A stretch of DNA of 64,000 nt from Ignavibacteriales bacterium (lineage in GTDB: Bacteria > Bacteroidota > Ignavibacteria > Ignavibacteriales > Ignavibacteriaceae): contig JADJMD010000013.1 of assembly GCA_016709765.1 (NCBI GenBank), forward strand, positions 682,001-746,000, in the 5' to 3' direction. The notes under the pieces are model-generated. The model saw only the letters and a list, made by a program, of their open reading frames with translations. It was not told the DNA's origin and ran no database searches. Every line of letters begins with the position of its first letter. The first letter of the stretch is position 1. Below, one piece after another: positions 1 through 8,176 of this stretch. The translations under genes and the position numbers were made by a program.

Positions 1-1514
1 TCCTGAATGAATGTTAAGAAATATTTTGCAACATCAACCATACAGGTTTCCTGATCCATCACAACAAATCCGCCTGATCCCATCATCGCGCCAACTTCTT
101 TTAGTGATTCATAATCAACCGGAGTATCAATTACGCTTTCAGGCAAGCATCCGCCTGATGGCCCGCCGATTTGAACTGCTTTAAATTCTTTTTTGTCAGG
201 TATTCCGCCGCCGATTTTAAAAACAATATCACGTAAAGTTGTTCCCATCGGAACTTCGACTAATCCGGTATTCTTTACGTTACCGCTTAATGCAAAAACT
301 TTTGTGCCTTTTGATGATGCAGTTCCTACCGATGAAAACTTTTGTGAACCCATCATTATTATCGGCGGAACATTTCCAAAAGTTTCTACATTATTAATAA
401 CAGTTGGTTTGCCAAATAATCCGGCAATTGCCGGATATGGCGGACGAGGTTTTGGCATTCCGCGTTTACCTTCAATCGAACCAATAAGTGCGGTTTCTTC
501 ACCGCAAACAAATGCGCCCGCACCTTTTTTAATTTTTATGTGAAGTGAAAATCCGCTGTTAAGAATGTTATCACCAAGAATTCCATACTCTTCACATTTG
601 CTGATCGTATTTTGCAATCTTGAAATTGCCAATGGATATTCAGCACGGCAATAAATGTAAGCTATGCTTGCACCTATTGCATAAGCTGCTATTGCCATTC
701 CTTCAACAACTCTGTAAGGATCGCTTTCTAAAAGCGATCGATCCATAAATGCGCCAGGATCACCTTCATCAGCATTACATATTAAATATTTTTGTTCTGA
801 TTCTTGTTTAAGTGCTAGTTCCCACTTCTTTCCTGTAGGAAATCCGCCGCCACCGCGACCTCTTAATCCGGCATCTAAAACTTCTTTGATAACTTCTTCA
901 GGTTTCATTAATCTTAAAACTTTATCAAAAGCTTTAAAGCCGCCGTGTGCTAAATAAGCATCTATAGAAATCGGATTAACAACTCCGCAGTTTGCAAGTA
1001 CAATTTTTTGTTGATGTTCAAAAAACGGAACTTGTTTTAAGCTTATAACACCGTTTGATTTTCCATGACTGCCAAGAATTTTTTCTTTATAAACTTCTTT
1101 ATCAACTAAAGTAGTTTTAATAAATCTTGAAACATCCTTAACTGTAATTTCCTGGTAAGATATTCTGTCTTTGCCCGGAAGTTTTATATCAACAATTGGT
1201 TCAACAGCGCAGTAGCCAATACAGCCTGTTCCTTCAATTGTTGCTTCGATGTTTAATTTTTTTAATTCTGCTTCAATTGCTTCTTTAACTTTAGCTGCAC
1301 CTGATGCAAGACCGCACGTTCCCATTCCAATAATTATTATTGGGAGATCATGTTCTTCATATTTTAAATGTTTGCGTAATGATGATATTTCGTGTTCGCA
1401 TTTATCATCGTGATGACAAAGCGGGCCTTCTGTGCAGCATTGAATAAAATGTTCGCAAGGCTTATCTGTTGTGTGCCAGCATTTTTCGCAGCAAAGTTGA
1501 TTAAAATCTTTCAT
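1..1514 (-). CDS. NuoF/HydB-like NADH-binding flavoprotein subunit, probable [FeFe]-hydrogenase subunit (partial)
   Basis: The reading frame starts at 1514 and runs off the left edge, so the C-terminus is missing. After a Cys/His-rich leader (residues 1-41) comes a thioredoxin-like 2Fe-2S domain (GTCGLASG and GCIGYCAVEP). The NuoF 51-kDa domain follows, with the glycine-rich NADH/FMN motif LRGRGGGGFPTGKKW, then NADEGDPGAFMDR and GAGAFVCGEETAL. This thioredoxin-ferredoxin plus NuoF order is that of HydB/HndC in NAD-dependent bifurcating hydrogenases, more than of plain complex I NuoF. Its start overlaps the stop of the NuoE-like gene by four bases (ATGA), so the two are co-translated. HydF at 4555-5778 supports the hydrogenase reading. 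The alternatives are a NAD-dependent formate dehydrogenase or a complex I subunit; the missing catalytic subunit, presumably left of the window, would decide. Confidence 0.85.
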   Translation of the reverse strand, partial: MKDFNQLCCEKCWHTTDKPCEHFIQCCTEGPLCHHDDKCEHEISSLRKHLKYEEHDLPIIIIGMGTCGLASGAAKVKEAIEAELKKLNIEATIEGTGCIGYCAVEPIVDIKLPGKDRISYQEITVKDVSRFIKTTLVDKEVYKEKILGSHGKSNGVISLKQVPFFEHQQKIVLANCGVVNPISIDAYLAHGGFKAFDKVLRLMKPEEVIKEVLDAGLRGRGGGGFPTGKKWELALKQESEQKYLICNADEGDPGAFMDRSLLESDPYRVVEGMAIAAYAIGASIAYIYCRAEYPLAISRLQNTISKCEEYGILGDNILNSGFSLHIKIKKGAGAFVCGEETALIGSIEGKRGMPKPRPPYPAIAGLFGKPTVINNVETFGNVPPIIMMGSQKFSSVGTASSKGTKVFALSGNVKNTGLVEVPMGTTLRDIVFKIGGGIPDKKEFKAVQIGGPSGGCLPESVIDTPVDYESLKEVGAMMGSGGFVVMDQETCMVDVAKYFLTFIQ

Positions 1515-1990
1515 TTAGTTGCCTCAGCAGTCTCAGTCTTTTTAGCTGTCTGATATTTTTTCAAAATCTTTGGTATATCTTTTACAGTTATTCTTCCGTG
1601 ATAATCATCATTAACTAAAATGACCGGAGCGATTGAACAAGCTCCGATACAATTAACAACTTCAAGAGTAAATTTTTTATCGCGTGTTGTATGTCCTGCC
1701 AAAACTCCTAATTCCGCTTCTAACGCAAAAAGTATATTTGCAGAATTTTTAACATGGCAAGCTGTTCCGCGGCAAACACGAATAATATTTTCGCCAAGCG
1801 GCATTAAACGGAATTGATTATAAAAAGTTGCCACACCATAAACTCGGCTAAGCGGAACTTTTACAAAATCAGAAATATCTCTTAAAGCATTTTCGGGTAA
1901 ATAACCATAGATGTTTTGTACGTCCTGAAGAAGGGGGATTAATGTGCTTCTGTCATTCGGTTGGTAGTTTTCAAATATTTTATTGTGCAT
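1511..1990 (-). CDS. NuoE/HydC-like 2Fe-2S thioredoxin-fold subunit
   Basis: A 159-residue protein of the 24-kDa NuoE family. It carries a single 2Fe-2S cluster and passes electrons between the NADH-oxidising flavoprotein and the rest of the complex. The N-terminal helical part (DRSTLIPLLQDVQNIYGYLP) and the ligand pattern CRGTACHVKN followed by CIGACSIAPVI are standard for the family. The open frame extends upstream to 2083, but the ATG at 1990 is preferred: a GAGG Shine-Dalgarno lies just before it and the length then matches the family. It overlaps the NuoF/HydB-like gene by four bases. With HydF nearby, a role as HydC/HndA of an electron-bifurcating hydrogenase is likely but not proved. 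Confidence 0.9.
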   Translation of the reverse strand: MHNKIFENYQPNDRSTLIPLLQDVQNIYGYLPENALRDISDFVKVPLSRVYGVATFYNQFRLMPLGENIIRVCRGTACHVKNSANILFALEAELGVLAGHTTRDKKFTLEVVNCIGACSIAPVILVNDDYHGRITVKDIPKILKKYQTAKKTETAEATK

Positions 1991-2292
1991 TTTTTCCTCA
2001 AGTGTTTCGTATAGTCGCTTGAGTTGTGCATGCAAAATGCCAGATAAGTTAAAACAAAAAGCGCTTTTAAGTAAAAAATTCACATCAATAAATAATAATT
2101 AGCAATTAACTTTTCTTGCTTTTGAGAAGTGATTTATTGAATGATGGAAATGATAATAAATATTAAAATATAAAAATTATTCAAAAATACTTGATCATTA
2201 TATAGTTTTTGAATAAGTTCAAGTTACTACAAACGATATTGAGCGAATATCAAATAAAAATTAATTTCATACATCAATCATTAGGAGGTTCT

Positions 2293-4499
2293 ATGTACAA
2301 ATTATTTTCCTTTTTTTAATTGGCGTACTTTTATTGGGAGCAGAAATTACAGCGCAATCAATAACTGTCGGCGTTGGTCAGTATTTTACTGCTTTAAATA
2401 CCTATGGTCCTATGAGATCTAACACAACGGCAGATCATTGGAACAGGCACGCATATATATATCCTGCTACAGGGCTCACAGGGTTAGGTCATGGTGCAAA
2501 TATTGGGAGCATTGAGTTTTTTAAATATGAAGCACTCGACTATATAGGTGGTGAAACATTTAAGATATATATTAAAAATACCTCTGATCCTGATTGGGGT
2601 ACGGCTGCTCTGGATTGGCCAACTGCCATTACCGGCGCTACTTTAGTTTTTGATGGCGCTCCTCAAGCAAACGTAGCCGGTGATCAGGGATTTAAGAAGT
2701 TCTTTTTCTCATCACCTTATACATATGATACTACAAACGGACATAATCTGGCAATATTGGTTGATTACTATCAACCAACTGCTCAGCCTACAGCAATAAG
2801 TTGGTTATATGATAGTGACGTTTCATTTCCTCCTTATGCTGCAAATCAATGTAAATATATTAGTGGTACAGGCATCCCTACAAACTCTTTAACTTCTTCA
2901 AATGTAAGGCATCCTTATCTAAAGATTAATATTCCGACTGCTATTAATATGGAAGCAACTGCCGTTATACAGCCAAGTCCAACTTCAACTTTGTATGGAA
3001 GTTCCCCAGTTGAGGCTAGGTATACTAATACCGGCTTAAATGCGATTTCTAATGGAAACGCTGAAGTTAAAATATTTGACCCGGGTATGAGTCTAGTTTA
3101 TACTGGTACTGGTGTTTTTGCATCTGTTCTACCAAATGAATTTGTTGATGTGCCATTTTCACAGACATTCACTCCTACAACCTCCGGATTTTATACAGTT
3201 CAATCTGTAGTATCTGTTACAGGTGATCTTTACCCTGGAGATGATACCTTGACTACGACGATCAATGTAGTAGTACCGACTTTTCCTGTTGTTATTTGTT
3301 ATAGCAGAGCTACAGCAAATGAAAGATCAAATATTGATAGTGTTCTGCTAGCATTAGCCACTTTTAATTTCACATCATTTGATACACTTAACAGGGATTT
3401 CGGAACCCCAGAACTAACCCATTGGCAAACTGTAATATGGTGTGAAGAAAGTTCAATACCTGCCCTAGAAATTCAAGCTATAGAAGATTTTCTAGACGGC
3501 GGTACAACTGGAATGCAAAAATCACTTCTGATTGCAGGAGACGATATTGGGTACTACCATGGCAGATTAGCTTCAACAACTTATGATTCAGTTTTTTATA
3601 GTGAATACCTCCATGCTTTATATTTCGCGGATGATGGGAATGGTACAGCAGATCAAAGTAGGATTTGTGGTGTTGCTGTTAATCCAGGTCTGTGTGATTC
3701 TCTTACATCATCATTTCCGGATGGTATTGGAGTAGTGAATGGCAGCGTGGTAGCCTATCGATTTAATGATCTTCCCGCAGCAAGCGACACTGTTATAAGT
3801 GTTGCTTTTGACGGTACTACATATAACGTACTCTACCATGCATTCGAATTTAGAGAAATCGTTATACCTGTTACTGAAGATGTAAGTCAAATAATGTTAG
3901 GTTCATTATCTTGGATAGTTGGCGCCGGCGGATCGATTCCGGTAGAACTAACATCATTTACTTCTGTAGTCAGAGATAATGATGTAACTTTAAACTGGAA
4001 GACTGCAACTGAAACTAATAACAGTAGTTTTGTAGTTGAAAGAAAATCAAACCACAATAGTCAATTCACTCAGATTGCAAATATTCCAGGTAGAGGGACC
4101 ACAACTGAGCCTGTAAGCTATTCATATACTGATGTAGATCTAATTGCTGGTACTTACACTTACAGACTAAAGCAAATTGATTTAGATGGTACCTTTGATT
4201 ATATCGGTTCCATAGAAGTGGAAGTTGTTCCTCCAAAAGTATTTGCTCTTGAACAGAATTATCCAAATCCGTTTAACCCAACAACCACAATAAAGTATTC
4301 AGTTCCAACTTCTGGATTGGTAAATTTGAGTATCTTTAATGTTTTAGGAGAGAAGGTTACTGATTTGATTAACAAAGAAGTAGAGGCTGGTTCTTATGAA
4401 CTAAACTTTAATGCTTCAAACTTATCAAGCGGTGTTTACTTCTATAAACTAGAAGCTGGTAGTTTTACATCTATCAAGAAAATGATGCTTATTAAATAG
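2293..4499 (+). CDS. Type IX-secreted surface protein, signal peptide frameshifted
   Basis: The uninterrupted frame begins about 2334 and gives 721 residues, but it lacks a signal peptide. An ATG at 2293, preceded by TAGGAGG, starts a perfect signal-peptide beginning (MYKLFSFF) that stops after eight codons at a run of seven T (2311-2317). One extra T would join it to LIGVLLLGAEITAQS and give a complete signal peptide. The mature part holds a CARDB/Ig-like region (about 200-300 of the long frame) and a ThuA-like or unknown middle region. It ends in the type IX sorting domain with NYPNPFNPTTTIKYSVP and GVYFYKLEAGSF, closing in KKMMLIK. The protein would be exported by Sec, crossed by the type IX machinery and anchored or released at the surface. 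Substrate or role is unknown. The frameshift may be a sequencing error or phase variation. Confidence 0.8.
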
Positions 4500-4517
4500 C
4501 ATCAAAATTAGAATGAC

Positions 4518-4548
4518 AAAAAAGCCAGACAATTGTCTGGCTTTTTTT
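4518..4548. terminator. Bidirectional rho-independent terminator
   Basis: The perfect 20-base palindrome AGCCAGACAATTGTCTGGCT (4523-4542) is flanked by A-runs on the left and T-runs on the right. It can therefore end transcription from the surface-protein gene on the plus strand and from hydF on the minus strand. It sits between two convergent genes. Confidence 0.9.
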
Positions 4549-4554
4549 ATTGGT

Positions 4555-5778
4555 CTACTTTTTAATTTTTATCTTGTCCCATTCAGCAAAAGCATCTGTA
4601 AACGGAACGAGGGCTCTTGGTATTGCTCCATTCATAAATGATGTTATCACACCATATGTTACAACAGGAACATCCATAAGTTTTGCTTCATTAATTCTAG
4701 TCTGCAAGGCTCTGTGCGTTAACAAACATCCACCACAATGAACAACAAGTTTGTATTCAGATAAATTGTCAGGCAGATCATTGCCGTGAACAATATCTAT
4801 ATGCAATTCTTTTTTTGTATAACTGCGAAGCCATTTAGGAATCTTTACTGTTCCAATATCATCTTCCAGAGTATGATGAGAACAGACTTCAGCGATTAGT
4901 ACTTTATCTCCGCTTTTAAGCCCATCAATTTTTCTTAATCCTTTGATGAACAAAGGAAGATCGCCCCTGTGGCGTGCAATTACAAGTGAAAAAGTAGTAA
5001 GCCTAATTTGGGGAGGAATATCTTCTATAATACGAGTTACTGAATTACTATCAACAATAACTAGATCAGGATAAGATTTTAGATTATTTAAAGTTGATAC
5101 AAGTTCTTTCTCGCGACAAACAGTTATTATCGCATTCTCATCAAGCGCTTCTCTTATCATATGAACCTGAGAAAGAATTAATTTTCTGTAAGGCAATGTG
5201 TGATCAGCAGGAATAACCATTACAACAACATCACCTTGCTTTACAATATCTTTTACTAACGGCGGTTCATCATCCTCTGGAAGTAGTCTAATCATTCTGC
5301 GTTTAAGTTCTTCAATTCCCGCTTTCTCTTTACAAGAAACTTCAAAATGTGTCATCCTAAGTTCCTTAAGTTCTTCTAGTAAAACAGGATTTACACCAAA
5401 CTCAATTTTATTTACTGCTACGATGTAATTTATCTGAAGTTTATCAAGATATGCAAAAAGTTCAAGTTCCTTGCTTTGCAAAGTTTCACGAGCATCAAGA
5501 ACAACCAATGCAAAATCAGAAGACGATAAAATTTTTATGGTTTCGGTTATGCGCTTTCTTCCAAGTTCGCCTTCGTCATCAATACCAGCAGTATCTACAA
5601 TTACAACAGGACCATAAGGTAGTAGTTCGTACTTTGTGCTAACTGAGTCGGTGGTAGTGCCCGCAACATCAGAAACCGCGGAAACATTTTTCTCAAGCAG
5701 AGAATTTACAAGCAAAGATTTGCCTACATTTCTTCTTCCAACTATGGCTATATGCGGGCGATTTGAATCAACATTCAT
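4555..5778 (-). CDS. hydF: [FeFe]-hydrogenase maturation GTPase HydF
   Basis: HydF is the scaffold on which HydE and HydG build the 2Fe subcluster before it is handed to apo-HydA. The 407-residue protein has an Era-like GTPase domain with GRRNVGKS (G1), GTTTD (G2), DTAG (G3) and VNKI (G4). A dimerisation region follows, then a C-terminal cluster-binding domain with CSH and, about 60 residues later, HCGGC. This is the CxH...HCxxC pattern that holds the 4Fe-4S cluster. Length and motif order match the family throughout. HydE, HydG and HydA are not in the window. It runs convergent to the surface-protein gene, with a shared terminator between them. Its presence is the best reason to read the NuoE/NuoF-like pair as hydrogenase subunits. 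Confidence 0.95.
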   Translation of the reverse strand: MNVDSNRPHIAIVGRRNVGKSLLVNSLLEKNVSAVSDVAGTTTDSVSTKYELLPYGPVVIVDTAGIDDEGELGRKRITETIKILSSSDFALVVLDARETLQSKELELFAYLDKLQINYIVAVNKIEFGVNPVLLEELKELRMTHFEVSCKEKAGIEELKRRMIRLLPEDDEPPLVKDIVKQGDVVVMVIPADHTLPYRKLILSQVHMIREALDENAIITVCREKELVSTLNNLKSYPDLVIVDSNSVTRIIEDIPPQIRLTTFSLVIARHRGDLPLFIKGLRKIDGLKSGDKVLIAEVCSHHTLEDDIGTVKIPKWLRSYTKKELHIDIVHGNDLPDNLSEYKLVVHCGGCLLTHRALQTRINEAKLMDVPVVTYGVITSFMNGAIPRALVPFTDAFAEWDKIKIKK

Positions 5779-6065
5779 AAAGATTTGGACTTTCTGTATC
5801 TACGATATTTGATAAACACCTAAATTTATTAGGCATATACCACTTCCCTGAAAAAGTCAAAGTTCAAAAAATGTTCCATAGTATAAACCTTCTTTATTTT
5901 CAGATATGTTTGCTTTTATGAATGAATATTATTTCACAATTGTGTAGTAATACCAAGATCAAAAAATCATTTCTCTGAATTAAGAAATTATTGAGCTTGA
6001 CAATTGAATATTAATTCTCCTTTTTTGAAGTAGATATTTTTAATCATTTTCGTTCGGGGACTTTT

Positions 6066-8171
6066 ATGAAAAAGATCATTATTGTTTTCGCTTTCCTTCT
6101 TACACTTTCATTTCAAATAAATGCACAGTGGTTTTGGCAAAATCCTTTGCCGCAGGGAAATGATCTATACTCAGTGTGTTTTATTGATGAAAATATTGGT
6201 TGGGCTGTTGGAAATGCCGGTACATTTCTAAAAACTATAGATGGCGGTATCAGTTGGATAAACCAAGCGAGCAATGTTACTGACCAGATTAATGATATTT
6301 GTTTTACAGATATAAATAATGGCTGGTGTGTAGGGGCTTATGGTACAATTTTGAATACATCGGATGGGGGCGTAAACTGGACAAAACAAATAAGCGGAAC
6401 AACTGAATGGATTAATTCAGTTTACTTCCGAAATATTTATGAAGGTTGGGCTGTTGGCAACAATGGAGTAATACTAAAAACTGTAGATGGTGGAACGACT
6501 TGGGAAAGTGAATTAAGTGGAACGATTAATATACTTTCAGATGTTTTTTTTATAAATAGTAATTTGGGGTGGTCTGTTGGAAACCAAGGAACAATTTTAA
6601 AAACTAATGATGGTGGGCAAAACTGGTCAGTTAAACCAATAGGGATTAACAACTGGCTTGGGTCGATATATTTTATAGACGAAAATATTGGGTGGTCTGT
6701 TGGTTCTTATGGTACAATCCTTAAAACATTTGATGGCGGCGAAAATTGGACAATTCAATCTGCTGACACTAATGCTTGGTTTTCTTCAATTCATTTCTTT
6801 GACAATGACATTGGCTGGATTGTTGGGCAAAATGGATTAATTCTTAAAAGCACAAATGGCGGGAGCACTTGGGATAATCAACCATCAGGTACGGCAGGTA
6901 ATCTTATTGATATTGACATTATTAATCAAAATAGCAGTTGGATAGCAGGTTTAAATGGAGTTATCCTTAAAACAACGGATGGTGGGACTGGGTGGTCAAA
7001 ACAATCTCTTGGAACAACAAATAATCTTTATTCAATTTCATTAATAAATCCTACGCTGGGATGGGCAACTGGTCAAAATGGTACGATATTAAAAACCACA
7101 AATGGAGGAAATAGCTGGAATAATAGACAAAGTGGAGTTTTGGAAGATCTAAAATCTATCTATTTTATCGATAGCTTATATGGTTGGACTGTAGGAAAAA
7201 ATGGTTTAATCCTTAATACTACTGATGGGGGGATAAATTGGGAAACACATTCAAGTGGAACAACTAGCTACTTAAATTCTGTATTTTTTATAAATAAAAA
7301 CGAAGGCTGGACTACAGGGGGTTATCCATATTCAGGTACTATATTGCACTCAACTGATGGCGGTATAAGCTGGAATCATCAATTATTTGGAGAATTATCA
7401 CATTTAGAATCAATATATTTTGTTAATAGTGAGGTCGGCTGGGCAGTTGGTTATGCGGGTACAATTCTCAAGACAACAAATGGTGGAATTAATTGGTTTA
7501 CACAATTTAGTAACTCAATTGAGTGGCTTTTCTCGGTACACTTTATAGATGAAAATGTTGGTTGGGCGGTTGGAAATGCTGGTACTATTTTAAAAACAAC
7601 TAATGGAGGAAATAATTGGGTAACTAAAGTGAGTGGAACACAAGTAGTTCTTTATTCGGTCAACTTTAGTAATAACAATATTGGTTGGGTTGTAGGAAAT
7701 GGAGGTCTAGTATTGAAGTCCACAGACGGAGGTGAAACTTGGGACATACAATTAAAAAGAACAAATAAATCTCTTCATTCAATTAATTGCATTGATGAGA
7801 ATAATGTCTGGATTGTTGGTGAGGGAGGTTCTATTCTCCATACAACAAACGGTGGTGTTACTTTTATTGAAGATGAAAAAAACTCAACTCAACCACAAGA
7901 ATTTTTACTACAACAAAACTATCCAAACCCTTTTAATCCAAGAACCAGTATTCAGTATACAATAAGCACTACGCAATTTGTTACTCTTAAAGTTTATGAT
8001 TTGCTCGGGAGAGAAGTTGCAATTCTTGTTAATGAAGAGAAACCGGCAGGAAGTTATGAAGTGGAATTTAATTCAGCATCCAGTATCAAGAATCTAGCAT
8101 CTGGAATTTACTTTTATCGTTTGCAAGCTGGTAATTTTGTTGAGACAAAGAAGATGATTTTACTTAAATAA
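6066..8171 (+). CDS. YCF48-type beta-propeller repeat protein with type IX sorting domain
   Basis: A 701-residue exported protein. The signal peptide is MKKIIIVFAFLLTLSFQINA, cut before Q. I count fourteen repeats of about 44 residues, each built around GWxVGxxGxILKTxDGGxxW (the YCF48/Sialidase-type blade motif), over roughly residues 45-610. Fourteen blades suggest two seven-bladed propellers in tandem. A linker leads to a type IX sorting domain (NYPNPFNPRTSIQYTI, ASGIYFYRLQAGNFVE, ending in KKMILLK). Such proteins are numerous in Ignavibacteria and are thought to be surface adhesins or binding proteins; no substrate can be named. The plant and cyanobacterial YCF48 role in photosystem II assembly does not carry over. 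It stands alone, ending five bases before the convergent permease gene. Confidence 0.9.
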   Translation: MKKIIIVFAFLLTLSFQINAQWFWQNPLPQGNDLYSVCFIDENIGWAVGNAGTFLKTIDGGISWINQASNVTDQINDICFTDINNGWCVGAYGTILNTSDGGVNWTKQISGTTEWINSVYFRNIYEGWAVGNNGVILKTVDGGTTWESELSGTINILSDVFFINSNLGWSVGNQGTILKTNDGGQNWSVKPIGINNWLGSIYFIDENIGWSVGSYGTILKTFDGGENWTIQSADTNAWFSSIHFFDNDIGWIVGQNGLILKSTNGGSTWDNQPSGTAGNLIDIDIINQNSSWIAGLNGVILKTTDGGTGWSKQSLGTTNNLYSISLINPTLGWATGQNGTILKTTNGGNSWNNRQSGVLEDLKSIYFIDSLYGWTVGKNGLILNTTDGGINWETHSSGTTSYLNSVFFINKNEGWTTGGYPYSGTILHSTDGGISWNHQLFGELSHLESIYFVNSEVGWAVGYAGTILKTTNGGINWFTQFSNSIEWLFSVHFIDENVGWAVGNAGTILKTTNGGNNWVTKVSGTQVVLYSVNFSNNNIGWVVGNGGLVLKSTDGGETWDIQLKRTNKSLHSINCIDENNVWIVGEGGSILHTTNGGVTFIEDEKNSTQPQEFLLQQNYPNPFNPRTSIQYTISTTQFVTLKVYDLLGREVAILVNEEKPAGSYEVEFNSASSIKNLASGIYFYRLQAGNFVETKKMILLK

Positions 8172-8176
8172 TTTTT

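Noticed and set aside
193..543. Plus-strand frame inside the NuoF/HydB-like gene
   Set aside because: The minus strand encodes a clear NuoF domain here; the plus-strand frame is a shadow without features.
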